Positions 26,999 through 35,561 of a stretch of DNA of 64,000 nt are shown in pieces; the first letter of the stretch is position 1, and every line of letters starts with the position of its first letter. The notes beneath the pieces are model-generated. The model saw only the letters and a program-made list of their open reading frames with translations. It was not told where the DNA came from and ran no database searches. The translations under genes and the position numbers were made by a program. The stretch comes from Pseudalkalibacillus hwajinpoensis (GTDB taxonomy: Bacteria > Bacillota > Bacilli > Bacillales > Guptibacillaceae), in assembly GCF_039851965.1 (NCBI RefSeq), contig NZ_CP156674.1:496001-560000 (forward strand), in the 5' to 3' direction.

Positions 26999-27897
26999 TA
27001 CACGACCATTCCTTTCTGGTTGGGTTGTAAGACTAATTTCAGGCAAGCCATACGAACATAAACGCCATTTTCCATTTGTTTAAAAATGCGTGATCGGTCA
27101 CATTCGACGAGGCTAGTGTCAATTTCGACCCCTCTATTAACAGGTGCAGGATGCATGATGATACTATGTTTTTGCATTCTCTTTTCACGTTCAATCGTTA
27201 AACCATAAGATTCTAAGTAGGTGGAGTGAGCATTGCTTTTCGCCGTATGCCGTTCATTTTGTATTCTTAGTAACATGAGTACATCCGCAAATTCAACCGC
27301 ATCATCCATTGGCAAGTATGGAAATTCTGAGAGTGTATCATCCTGCCACTCAGGCGGACCCGAGAACACTACGTTTACCCCAAGTCTTTTTAGGACATGA
27401 GCATTGGATCGTGCTACCCTGCTGTGCCTGATATCACCAGCAATCACGACATTAAGCCCTTCAAACTGCTTGAACTCCTGACGAATCGTTAAAAGATCCA
27501 GGAGAGACTGCGTTGGATGATGACCGCATCCATCTCCCGCATTGATTATAGATAGTGATGTTCGATCAAGAAGCGATTCAAAGTACCGTTCATTTTGATG
27601 CCTCACCACAACAGCACTTGCCCCTACCGATTCAAGTGTCTTAATCGTGTCATAAAGGCTTTCGCCTTTCTGTACACTCGATGATGAGGTTTCGAAATTT
27701 AACACTTCATATCCCAGCCTCTTTTCCGCTACTTCGAAACTGAATCGTGTTCGTGTGGACGGTTCAAAGAAAAGGTTTGCTACAAAAACCGGGTTATTGC
27801 TCTCTTTTTGTTTTCCATTCCGGAATCGTTCAGCCTGCTGCAGGATTTCTTGAATTTCATTAAGTGTCAGAGAAGTCATATCAAGTAAATGCTTCAC
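26998..27897 (-). CDS. pyrB: Aspartate carbamoyltransferase catalytic subunit
   Basis: Commits carbamoyl phosphate to pyrimidine synthesis. In the 299-residue protein the phosphate-binding motif is FEPSTRTRFSFE, with HPTQSLLDLLTI and HPAPVNRGVEID at the usual later positions. The preferred start is GTG at 27897 (VKHLLDMTSL aligns with the family), GGAG eight bases ahead; a GTG three codons upstream (27906) with AAGGA is an alternative. No pyrI regulatory subunit is present, as in other Bacillus. It is preceded by a PyrR attenuator. Confidence 0.95.
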   Translation of the reverse strand: MKHLLDMTSLTLNEIQEILQQAERFRNGKQKESNNPVFVANLFFEPSTRTRFSFEVAEKRLGYEVLNFETSSSSVQKGESLYDTIKTLESVGASAVVVRHQNERYFESLLDRTSLSIINAGDGCGHHPTQSLLDLLTIRQEFKQFEGLNVVIAGDIRHSRVARSNAHVLKRLGVNVVFSGPPEWQDDTLSEFPYLPMDDAVEFADVLMLLRIQNERHTAKSNAHSTYLESYGLTIEREKRMQKHSIIMHPAPVNRGVEIDTSLVECDRSRIFKQMENGVYVRMACLKLVLQPNQKGMVV

Positions 27898-27929
27898 ACC
27901 ACTCACTCCATTTCCTTAGAAATTTTCAT

Positions 27930-28031
27930 AAAAAATGCACCCTGAGCGTTCTCAGGGTGCAGAAGGATAGACGCGTCCTATGATCGCATCTATCTCCCAC
28001 CCTTTAAGGTCTCTCAGTACCTTTTTAAAGG
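27930..28031 (-). promoter_or_regulatory. PyrR-type attenuator between pyrP and pyrB
   Basis: On the minus strand, a PyrR-binding hairpin at 28000-28031 (CCTTT...AAAGG arms around GGTACTGAGAGACC) is followed by a strong terminator at 27936-27961 (TGCACCCTGAG / CTCAGGGTGCA, four-base loop) and a U run. PyrR bound to UMP is expected to stabilise the first hairpin and allow the terminator to form. Confidence 0.85.
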
Positions 28032-28037
28032 ATGATG

Positions 28038-29354
28038 CTATGCAGCTGGTTCTTTATTATCCATTTCTTCTTCAAATATTTTTTCAACTGATGGCTGTGT
28101 TTTGCCACCAGGGAGAATCAGATTTAGTGCAATCCCGATGATTGTAGCAAGGGCCATGCCTGCGATTTGAAGGTTATCACTTACTTGTATAAATGCCCCG
28201 CCTACCCCAATGACCAGGATAACAGAGGAGATAATCAAATTTCTCTTATCCCCTAGATCAATTTTGTTATCAATAAGCATACGCAGTCCTGATGATGCGA
28301 TAATTCCGAAGAGCAAGATCGAGACGCCTCCCATGACTGCTGTTGGAATTGTTGAAATGACTGCTGTTACTTTTCCAACAAATCCGAAGATAAGAGCAAG
28401 GACAGCTGCTCCACCGATAACAAAGACGCTGAACACACGCGTTATCGCGAGCACACCAATGTTTTCACCATAGGTTGTGTTTGGTGGCCCTCCAAGACAA
28501 GAAGCAATCATTGTTGCAACACCGTCGCCCAGTATAGATCGGTGGAGGCCAGGTGTTTTCAAAAAGTTCTTTCCGGCTACTTTACTTAAAACCATTTGAT
28601 CTCCTATGTGCTCTGCGATTGTTACTACTGCAATTGGCACCATGATGAAGAGAATTTCCCACGAGAACACTTCTGCCGGGTTATAGTCCGCAAAAGGAAG
28701 GATAAAGTTCGGCATTTGAAAGAGTGATGCCTCACGAATCGGTGATAAATCAACGATCCCCATGAAGTAAGCGAATGTATAACCAGAAACAATTCCGATT
28801 AGGATTGGAATCAGGCTGAAAAACCCTCTTAGAAATATGGAAGCAAGAATGGTGACACCTAGTGTAACGAGTGCGACTGTAATGTGTGTACCACTATAAG
28901 ATTCTGTTGCAGGGTTATTCATGGCCATATCGATCGCGGTACCGGCAAGGCCAAGTCCGATAACCATAATAACTGGACCAACAACGATCGGTGGTAAAAG
29001 TTTGAGCAGCCAGTTCAATCCTAGTGCGCGGATTCCGATCGCTACAAGACCGTAGACAATCCCGGCAAAAAAGCTACCGATCATTGCTCCTTCAGGGCCA
29101 TGCAAGGACACCGCTGAAATAATAGGTGCGATAAATGCGAATGATGACCCAAGATAAGCTGGAATCCTGCCTTTTGTAATCACCAGGTAAGCTAGTGTGC
29201 CCAATCCGCTTGAGACAAGAGCTACGGCCGGGTCAAGACCAACTAGAAATGGTACTAATATCGTTGCGCCAAACATGGCGAATAAGTGTTGAAGACTTAA
29301 TGTAAGCCAACTTGATGCTTTCGGAACCTCTCGAATGCCTAATGCTTGCTTCAT
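28038..29354 (-). CDS. pyrP: Uracil permease
   Basis: Uracil importer of the nucleobase-cation symporter-2 (UraA/PyrP) family in the cytoplasmic membrane. The 438-residue protein has about 12-14 hydrophobic segments and opens with SLQHLFAMFGATILVPFLVG, the family's TM1 signature. A conserved glutamate motif region is at AEHIGDQMVLSKVAGKNF, and GLHRSILGDGVATMIASCLGG follows. ATG at 29354 follows AAGGAGG. It lies between two attenuators, so uracil uptake is co-regulated with synthesis. Confidence 0.94.
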   Translation of the reverse strand: MKQALGIREVPKASSWLTLSLQHLFAMFGATILVPFLVGLDPAVALVSSGLGTLAYLVITKGRIPAYLGSSFAFIAPIISAVSLHGPEGAMIGSFFAGIVYGLVAIGIRALGLNWLLKLLPPIVVGPVIMVIGLGLAGTAIDMAMNNPATESYSGTHITVALVTLGVTILASIFLRGFFSLIPILIGIVSGYTFAYFMGIVDLSPIREASLFQMPNFILPFADYNPAEVFSWEILFIMVPIAVVTIAEHIGDQMVLSKVAGKNFLKTPGLHRSILGDGVATMIASCLGGPPNTTYGENIGVLAITRVFSVFVIGGAAVLALIFGFVGKVTAVISTIPTAVMGGVSILLFGIIASSGLRMLIDNKIDLGDKRNLIISSVILVIGVGGAFIQVSDNLQIAGMALATIIGIALNLILPGGKTQPSVEKIFEEEMDNKEPAA

Positions 29355-29394
29355 ATCTACTTTCCTCCTTGAATGTGCATCCTGTCCGTGCAAT

Positions 29395-29488
29395 AAAAAA
29401 CTCCTTGCACGGACGCAAGGAGGTACACGCGTTCCCTAACCGGAACGCGTCTCCTCCCTTGCCCGTCTCACTGGACGAACTTAAAGGG
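29395..29488 (-). promoter_or_regulatory. PyrR-type attenuator between pyrR and pyrP
   Basis: On the minus strand, a PyrR-binding hairpin at 29456-29488 (CCCTT/AAAGGG arms with loop region GTCCAGTGAGAC) is followed by an alternative stem (ACGCGTTCC / GGAACGCGT, about 29425-29450) and the terminator CTCCTTGC / GCAAGGAG (29401-29422) with a U6 run. The region begins just after the pyrR stop. Confidence 0.85.
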
Positions 29489-29496
29489 AGCACGAT

Positions 29497-30039
29497 TTAT
29501 GTTTGTGTAATGCTAACCTGATCAAAGTCATCGACTTCCTTCAGGGCAACTTCAATAATTTCTTCATTCGATGTTGGTACATTTTTTCCAACATAATCGG
29601 GACGGATCGGCAGTTCGCGATGCCCTCGATCAACAAGCACAGCCAGCTGAATTTGCGATGGACGACCAAGGTCCATTAGTGCATCCATAGCTGCACGGAC
29701 TGTTCGACCTGTGTAAAGCACATCATCCACCAGGATCACTTTCTGATCTGATACGTCTTTTGAAATGCTTGTTCCTTTGATTAATGGATCTTGATCTTCA
29801 TTCTTATGGGTAAGATCATCTCGATACATTGTGATATCAACCTCACCAACAGTAATCGCTGATCCTTCAATCTGTTCAATTCGTTCGGCCAGACGCTCAG
29901 CAAGGTAGATCCCTCTTGTTTTAATTCCAACTAGCATGGTATTCTCAATTCCTTTGTTTCGTTCTAATATTTCATGAGCAATTCGTGTTAACGCTCTGCG
30001 AATCGCCTGGTCATCAAGAAGAATTCTCTTGTTATCCAT
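29497..30039 (-). CDS. pyrR: Bifunctional pyr operon attenuation protein / uracil phosphoribosyltransferase PyrR
   Basis: RNA-binding regulator that senses UMP/UTP and triggers termination in the pyr leaders; it also has uracil phosphoribosyltransferase activity. The 180-residue protein has the PRPP motif VILVDDVLYTGRTVRAAMDA, the conserved DDQAIRRALTRIAHEILERN and VDRGHRELPIRPDYVGKN. The start at 30039 (MDNKRILLDD) matches the family; the frame stays open upstream through the leader terminator, which is not coding. All three attenuators it would control are in this window. Confidence 0.96.
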   Translation of the reverse strand: MDNKRILLDDQAIRRALTRIAHEILERNKGIENTMLVGIKTRGIYLAERLAERIEQIEGSAITVGEVDITMYRDDLTHKNEDQDPLIKGTSISKDVSDQKVILVDDVLYTGRTVRAAMDALMDLGRPSQIQLAVLVDRGHRELPIRPDYVGKNVPTSNEEIIEVALKEVDDFDQVSITQT

Positions 30040-30073
30040 GCAGGTCACCCCTTTCTCTATCTCTCGTTTACAT

Positions 30074-30184
30074 AAAAAAACCCTTATGCCATGAGAGCAA
30101 AAGGGTTTTGGGCATACAACTGTACAGATATCTCGTACATTAGCCATTTTTCCTTTGCAGCCTCACGGGACTGTCGTTAAAGGG
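30074..30184 (-). promoter_or_regulatory. PyrR-type attenuator in the pyrR leader
   Basis: The minus strand carries the textbook PyrR site CAGTCCCGTGAGGCTG (30158-30173) between CCTTT/AAAGG arms, followed by a terminator whose stem pairs 30077-30085 with 30101-30109 (AACCCTT / AAGGGTT) and a U7 run. It starts about 20 bases downstream of the predicted operon promoter. Confidence 0.93.
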
Positions 30185-30203
30185 TATGCTATTGTCTAAT
30201 ACG

Positions 30204-30232
30204 ATTATGGCAGATAAGGTGAATCAAGTCAA
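30204..30232 (-). promoter_or_regulatory. Predicted sigma-A promoter of the pyr operon
   Basis: Minus-strand TTGACT (30227-30232), 17-base spacer, CATAAT (30204-30209), directly upstream of the first PyrR leader and just after the rluD stop. Confidence 0.8.
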
Positions 30233-30234
30233 CC

Positions 30235-31149
30235 TCAATCTTGTCTGAGACGCTTGAGCAACCTTTCAATATCTTCAGGAATAGGACATGAGAATTCAAG
30301 CCACTCTTCTGAAACCGGATGTCTAAAGCCAAGCAGGCCCGCATGAAGCGCCTGTCCATCAATTGGAAGTGATTTTCTTCTCGGACCGTACTTTGGATCA
30401 CCTGCGACCGGATGATCAATGTATTTCATGTGTACTCTAATTTGGTGCGTTCTGCCGGTTTCAAGCTGGCACTCAACGTACGTGTACTGCTGGTAACGCT
30501 CTAGCACTCTAAAATGCGTGACTGCATCTCGACTATTCTCATCTGTTACAGTCATCTTCTGTCGATCCTGCTTATCACGGCCAATTGGTGCATCAATCGT
30601 GCCAACATCGTGCTGAATATTGCCATGAACGATTGCTGTATAGCGGCGGTTTACAGTTTTAGCTTGAAGCTGTTTAACAAGAGATTCATGAGCTCTGTCA
30701 TTTTTCGCTACCATCAACAAACCGGATGTGTCTTTATCGATCCGGTGAACGATTCCAGGACGGACAACGCCGTTAATCCCACTTAAATCTTTAACCTGGT
30801 GCATTAATCCGTTCACGAGCGTACCTCGGGCGTGCCCTGGTGCCGGGTGAACAACCATTCCCCGTGGCTTGTTTACAACGAGAACATCCGCATCCTCATA
30901 AACAATTTCAAGATTCAGGTCTTCTCCGACAATTTCAAGCTCTTCAGGCTCAGGAACAGTTACTTCAATTTCATCGCCCTCAGAAGCTTTGTAATTTCCT
31001 TTCACAGCTTCACCGTTAACTTGAATATTTTCGTCTTTAATCCATGTCTGCACTTGGCTACGGGACCAGTCGCTTTCATATGATGTGATAAGCTTATCGA
31101 TTCGCTCGCCTTTTTCTTCTTCCGTTACTTTAAATGTGAATTTTTCCAT
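30235..31149 (-). CDS. rluD: Ribosomal large subunit pseudouridine synthase, RluD family
   Basis: Converts uridines of 23S rRNA to pseudouridine. The 304-residue protein has an N-terminal S4 RNA-binding domain (ERIDKLITS, SRSQVQTWIKDENIQVNG) and the catalytic motif GIVHRIDKDTSGLLMVAKND with the essential Asp, then LETGRTHQIRVHM. The B. subtilis neighbour at this place is ylyB. The start touches the lspA stop. Exact target uridines cannot be told from sequence. Confidence 0.93.
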   Translation of the reverse strand: MEKFTFKVTEEEKGERIDKLITSYESDWSRSQVQTWIKDENIQVNGEAVKGNYKASEGDEIEVTVPEPEELEIVGEDLNLEIVYEDADVLVVNKPRGMVVHPAPGHARGTLVNGLMHQVKDLSGINGVVRPGIVHRIDKDTSGLLMVAKNDRAHESLVKQLQAKTVNRRYTAIVHGNIQHDVGTIDAPIGRDKQDRQKMTVTDENSRDAVTHFRVLERYQQYTYVECQLETGRTHQIRVHMKYIDHPVAGDPKYGPRRKSLPIDGQALHAGLLGFRHPVSEEWLEFSCPIPEDIERLLKRLRQD

Positions 31150-31610
31150 TAGTTTTCCCCTTTAGCCTGCTTACTTTCAAAAATTGTTCCGATAAAAATA
31201 AGAATGACACCAACTACGAGTGATGCATCCGCAACGTTAAAGATCGGAAAGTCATATGAGAAGATAAACGTGTTAACAAAATCCACGACTTCTCCTCTTA
31301 GCACTCGATCTATAAAGTTCCCAATTGCTCCTCCAAGTATAAGTGCCAGCGTTACACTGACAAAACGGCTATGGCGATACTGTTGCATGTAATAAATAAC
31401 CGCTCCAATAACGAAAATCGTAATGATATAAAAGAAAACCATCTGTCCCTGAAGGATTCCAAAGGCTGCGCCCCGATTTCGATGTGAGGTCAGATAAAGA
31501 AAGTCGTTAATCAATGTGATGCTTTCTCCATAATCCATCTTCTTGACAACAAGCCATTTTGTCCACTGATCAAGAATAATGATGACAATGGCTATGAGAT
31601 ATTTCCACAC
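31149..31610 (-). CDS. lspA: Lipoprotein signal peptidase (signal peptidase II)
   Basis: Membrane aspartyl protease that cleaves the signal peptide of diacylglyceryl-modified prolipoproteins. Four membrane segments are visible. Conserved blocks are DQWTKWLV, NRGAAFGIL, GAIGNFIDRVLRGEVVDFV and FNVADASLVVGV; the two last blocks hold the catalytic aspartates. The start is GTG at 31610 (VWKYLIAIVIII), six bases after GGAGGA, which gives 153 residues; a TTG further up would lie on the ribosome binding site. Confidence 0.94.
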   Translation of the reverse strand: MWKYLIAIVIIILDQWTKWLVVKKMDYGESITLINDFLYLTSHRNRGAAFGILQGQMVFFYIITIFVIGAVIYYMQQYRHSRFVSVTLALILGGAIGNFIDRVLRGEVVDFVNTFIFSYDFPIFNVADASLVVGVILIFIGTIFESKQAKGEN

Positions 31611-31718
31611 GTGCGCTCCTCCGATCAAATGTTACTTCCTATGAAAGTTTAGCACAGCTTGCTTCAGCAGACAATCCAAACTGAATAAGATCGCCTCAAT
31701 CTGGTGTTCATAGACAAC

Positions 31719-31750
31719 GAAAAGACGCTTTGCTTGGCAAAGCGTCTTTT
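31719..31750 (-). terminator. Rho-independent terminator after ileS
   Basis: Fourteen-base stem AAAAGACGCTTTGC / GCAAAGCGTCTTTT with a three-base loop, 76 bases past the ileS stop. The 197-bp gap to lspA holds no gene; B. subtilis has ylyA here. Confidence 0.88.
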
Positions 31751-31825
31751 CTTTTTATCATGTTAGATATGAGTGATTGTTGGCTCACTTACGCAAACGA
31801 TCGCGGTTTCAACTAACAAAGTTTA

Positions 31826-34582
31826 TTAGTAATGACTTTTAACTGTTTCAGCACAGCTTGCACAGAGTGTTGGGTAGTCGCTATCTGCTCCAACATCTGT
31901 TTTTACTTGCCAGCATCGTTCACACGTTTCTCCCTCAGCAGGTGAAACTGAAATGGCTAGTTCTTCATAGACTTTCGCTTCTGCAGGAGCTTCTGACATC
32001 GTTCCAGCGACAGATGCAGCAGAGACGATGAACAGTTTTTCAAGATTAGCTACGCCTTCTAACAATTCTTTCGTGCCATTGTCAGCATAAATATGAAGCT
32101 CGGCTGTAAGTGATTTACCAATTTTCTTTTCATTTCGTGCTTCTTCAAGTGCTTTTAGAACTTCATCACGAAGCTCCATGACGTGGTCCCACTTTTGCTC
32201 GAGGTCCGCTGTACCTTCGAAGATTTCCACTTCAGGCATATCAGAAAGCTGAACGTATTCTTCCTTTTCACCAGGTACATACTGCCATACTTCTTCTGCT
32301 GTATGTGGAATGATTGGAGAAAGAAGTTTCGTTAACGCAACAGCCGTCTGATAAAGGACCGTCTGGATTGCACGACGCTTCGGATGATCTTCATGCTCGA
32401 TATAAAGCGTATCTTTCGCAATATCGAGATAGAATGAGCTCATCTCGATTGTAAAGAAGTTATGAATCGTATTATAAACCGTTAAAAATTGATACTCATC
32501 ATACGCTTTCTTCACTTTTTCAATCAGATTATTGAGCTTAACTAGCATATATTGATCGAGCTCACCGAGGGCTTCGTAAGAAACCTGATGCTGAGAAGGA
32601 TCAAAACCTTCTAGGTTTCCAAGCATAAAGCGGAACGTATTCCGAATTTTACGGTACACTTCTGCTACCTGTTTTAAAATATCATCTGACACTCGAACGT
32701 CAGCTTGATAATCAGCAGAAGAAACCCAGAGACGAAGAATGTCAGCACCCAATTGCTTCATAACATCATTTGGTACCATCGTGTTACCTAGTGATTTACT
32801 CATTTTCTTTCCTTCGCCATCAAGGATAAAGCCATGGCTGAGGACTGCCTTATATGGTGCTTTGCCAGTTACTGCAACAGCTGTTGAAAGGGAAGAGTTA
32901 AACCATCCACGGTACTGATCGGAACCTTCAAGATACAAATCAGCTGGACGGGCCAGATCGCTGCGTTCTTCGAGTACAGCCTGGTGTGAAGATCCTGAAT
33001 CGAACCATACGTCCATAATGTCCATTTCCTTACGGAACTCGCCATTCGGGCTGTGCTCGGATGTATATCCTTCAGGTAGAAGTTCTTTCGCATCCCACTC
33101 AAACCAGATATTTGATCCATGCTCACGGAACAAATCTGATACATGTGCAATTGTTTCATCCGTAATGATCGGCTCGTTGTTTTCACCGTAGAACACCGGG
33201 ATTGGAACACCCCAGGCACGTTGACGGGAAATACACCAGTCTTCACGATCCTTCACCATATTATGAAGGCGGATTTCACCCCATGATGGGAACCATTTCA
33301 CGTCTGCAACAGCTTGAAGAAGCTCAGGACGAAATTCTTTAATCGAAGCGAACCATTGCTCTGTCGCTCGGAAAATGATTGGCTTTTTCGTACGCCAATC
33401 ATGTGGATACGAGTGCGTGAAAAACGTAAGCTTAACAAGTGCGCCAACTTCTTCTAGCTTCTCTGTGATTGGTTTGTTCGCTTTATCATAGAACATGCCT
33501 TCAAAGCCGGGTGCCTCATCAGTGAATACGCCTTTCTCATCTACAGGACAAAGGATATCGAGCTTATACTTTCTTCCAATTACATAGTCATCCTCACCAT
33601 GACCTGGGGCCGTATGAACACAACCAGTACCGGCGTCAAGTGTTACATGATCACCAAGAATGACGAGTGACTTGCGATCATAGATTGGGTGCTGAGCCGT
33701 TACATATTCAAGCTCGCTTCCTTTCACACGCTTCAATTCTTTTACTTCGTTCCATTCAAACTCATCTTTCAACTGTTCAACAAGCTCTGTTGCCACAACA
33801 TACTTGTTGCCATCTACTTCGACGACGCTATATTCGAATTTCTCATTTAGTGCGATCGCAAGGTTAGAAGGGATCGTCCATGGTGTTGTTGTCCAGATGA
33901 TGAATTTCTCATCTCCATCTAATACACCTTTTCCATCCTTCACGTCAAACGCGACATAGATTGACGGGGAACGTTTATCCTGATATTCAATTTCAGCTTC
34001 TGCCAAAGCAGATTCTGATGTTGGTGACCAGTAAACGGTTTTTTTATCTTTGTAGATATAGCCTCTTTTCGCCATTTCGCCAAACACTTTAATTTGCTGT
34101 GCTTCATACCCTTTATGAAGCGTGATGTACGGATTATCCCAGTCACCTCTTACACCAAGACGTTTAAATTGCTCACGTTGACGGTCCACCTGCTTAAGAG
34201 CGTACTCTTCACATTTCTTTCTGAATTCAGCAACCGTTAACTTTTTGCGATCAACGCCTTTTTTCGTTAGCGCCTGTTCGATTGGAAGACCGTGTGTATC
34301 CCAACCTGGAACGTATGGTGCGTTGAAACCATTCATGGATTTGTAACGGACAATGATATCTTTAAGAACTTTGTTCTCGGCATGACCCATGTGGATATCG
34401 CCGTTCGCATATGGAGGTCCGTCGTGCAGGACGAAGAGTGGCCGATCCTTCGTTCTTTCCTGAACTTTTCCATAAAGGCTGATGCTTTCCCATTCTTTCT
34501 GCATGTCAGGCTCTTTATTAGGCAAATTCCCTCTCATCGGGAATTTGGTTTTCGGCATTAAGAGCGTTTCTTTGAAGCTCAT
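31826..34582 (-). CDS. ileS: Isoleucyl-tRNA synthetase
   Basis: Class I aminoacyl-tRNA synthetase with editing. The 918-residue protein has the HIGH-type motif PPYANGDIHMGHA, the CP1 editing domain in the middle (WTTTPWTIPSNLAIAL, GTGCVHTAPGHGEDDY), KMSKSLGN, an anticodon-binding domain, and a C-terminal zinc site with two CxxC pairs (CERC, CASC). This layout is the bacterial-type IleRS, which is usually sensitive to mupirocin. The gene is preceded by a T-box leader. Confidence 0.97.
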   Translation of the reverse strand: MSFKETLLMPKTKFPMRGNLPNKEPDMQKEWESISLYGKVQERTKDRPLFVLHDGPPYANGDIHMGHAENKVLKDIIVRYKSMNGFNAPYVPGWDTHGLPIEQALTKKGVDRKKLTVAEFRKKCEEYALKQVDRQREQFKRLGVRGDWDNPYITLHKGYEAQQIKVFGEMAKRGYIYKDKKTVYWSPTSESALAEAEIEYQDKRSPSIYVAFDVKDGKGVLDGDEKFIIWTTTPWTIPSNLAIALNEKFEYSVVEVDGNKYVVATELVEQLKDEFEWNEVKELKRVKGSELEYVTAQHPIYDRKSLVILGDHVTLDAGTGCVHTAPGHGEDDYVIGRKYKLDILCPVDEKGVFTDEAPGFEGMFYDKANKPITEKLEEVGALVKLTFFTHSYPHDWRTKKPIIFRATEQWFASIKEFRPELLQAVADVKWFPSWGEIRLHNMVKDREDWCISRQRAWGVPIPVFYGENNEPIITDETIAHVSDLFREHGSNIWFEWDAKELLPEGYTSEHSPNGEFRKEMDIMDVWFDSGSSHQAVLEERSDLARPADLYLEGSDQYRGWFNSSLSTAVAVTGKAPYKAVLSHGFILDGEGKKMSKSLGNTMVPNDVMKQLGADILRLWVSSADYQADVRVSDDILKQVAEVYRKIRNTFRFMLGNLEGFDPSQHQVSYEALGELDQYMLVKLNNLIEKVKKAYDEYQFLTVYNTIHNFFTIEMSSFYLDIAKDTLYIEHEDHPKRRAIQTVLYQTAVALTKLLSPIIPHTAEEVWQYVPGEKEEYVQLSDMPEVEIFEGTADLEQKWDHVMELRDEVLKALEEARNEKKIGKSLTAELHIYADNGTKELLEGVANLEKLFIVSAASVAGTMSEAPAEAKVYEELAISVSPAEGETCERCWQVKTDVGADSDYPTLCASCAETVKSHY

Positions 34583-34642
34583 GAGCTTTCCTCCTTCAAG
34601 TTATAACGACGTACATAAACGATAGGCAGGCTTTATTTAAAT

Positions 34643-34902
34643 AAAAAAAACCTTCTCATCCCTGGAAAGGGACGAGAAGGTTTTCCCGTGGTACCACCCA
34701 ACTTAAGCGCTAGATGCGCTCACTTTGCATTCGTAACATGAATGATTCGCCGGGGCTTACTTATCGTTCAGCACGGGACTCCGGGGCGATCTTCTCTGAT
34801 TGCTTAACACCGGGCTCACACCTCCCCCGGCTCGCTTTGTTAAGTAAGAATCAGGTACTCTTCCCATCTTAGTCGATCGTTATTGCTATGTGTAAAATTA
34901 TA
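34643..34902 (-). promoter_or_regulatory. T-box riboswitch leader and promoter of ileS
   Basis: The minus strand holds the invariant T-box GGGTGGTACCACGGG (34685-34699) immediately before a strong terminator (34647-34684, CCTTCTC/GAGAAGG with U8). A structured stem I region lies at about 34740-34870, with ATC at 34798-34800 as the likely isoleucine specifier in the context AAGCAATCAGAGAA. A sigma-A promoter precedes it: TTGACT (34921-34926), 18-base spacer, TATAAT (34897-34902). Uncharged tRNA-Ile is expected to favour readthrough. Confidence 0.93.
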
Positions 34903-34953
34903 GTGTAAACAAAAATAAGAAGTCAAGTGTATGACAAATAAAATATAAGTGCC

Positions 34954-35472
34954 CTATGCTTTCTCTTCGCTTTGCTCCTGCTGTTGCTGTTGCTCTTCTT
35001 CTTCATCGAAGCGAGCGACGAGTCCATCCCAGTCTTCGTTATTTAGCATTTCAAGCTGGGCTTCAACAAGCATACGAAAACGTGTGCGATAGACGGCTGC
35101 TTGCTTCTTAAGCTCTTCATTGTCCATCGAAATCTTTCTTGCTTTCGCAAGAGAATCGTTAATAATGCGATCAGCGTTCTTTTCTGCTTCCTTTACAATC
35201 AATTGAGATTCCTTTTTTGCATTCTGTCTAACTTCTTCGGCAGATTCCTGAGCTACGAGAATCGATTTATTTAACGTTTCTTCAAGAATGGAAAAATGAC
35301 CCAGTCGCTCTTCAAGAAGCTTCACTCTCTCGTTAAGCTCTTTCTTTTCTCTAATTACTGTTTCGTAATCCTTGATTATCTGATCCAAAAATTCATTAAC
35401 TTCATCTTCATCATAACCGCGGAATCCGCGAGTAAACTCTTTGTTATGAATGTCTAATGGTGTTAAAGGCAA
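34954..35472 (-). CDS. divIVA: Septum and pole site-determining protein DivIVA
   Basis: Curvature-sensing coiled-coil protein that recruits MinJ/MinD to septa and anchors the chromosome origin at spore poles. The N-terminal lipid-binding domain PLTPLDIHNKEFTRGFRGYDEDEVNEFLDQ is near-canonical (quoted in parts: PLTPLDIHNKEF, GFRGYDEDEVNEF). Long coiled coils follow to about residue 155, then a Glu/Gln-rich tail. The start is TTG at 35472, giving MPLTP as in B. subtilis and lying eight bases after GGAGG; a GTG three codons upstream would abut the ribosome binding site. Length 172. Confidence 0.95.
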   Translation of the reverse strand: MPLTPLDIHNKEFTRGFRGYDEDEVNEFLDQIIKDYETVIREKKELNERVKLLEERLGHFSILEETLNKSILVAQESAEEVRQNAKKESQLIVKEAEKNADRIINDSLAKARKISMDNEELKKQAAVYRTRFRMLVEAQLEMLNNEDWDGLVARFDEEEEQQQQQEQSEEKA

Positions 35473-35561
35473 TTCAGCCACCTCCGATTTACTCTCTATT
35501 CATATACCCGGCCTAACGTATTTCGACAAACCTTTTGGATATTCCTTCTAATTATGACAAA

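Noticed and set aside
30040..30147. 36-codon N-terminal extension of pyrR
   Set aside because: It would translate the attenuator terminator; PyrR proteins start at the equivalent of 30039.
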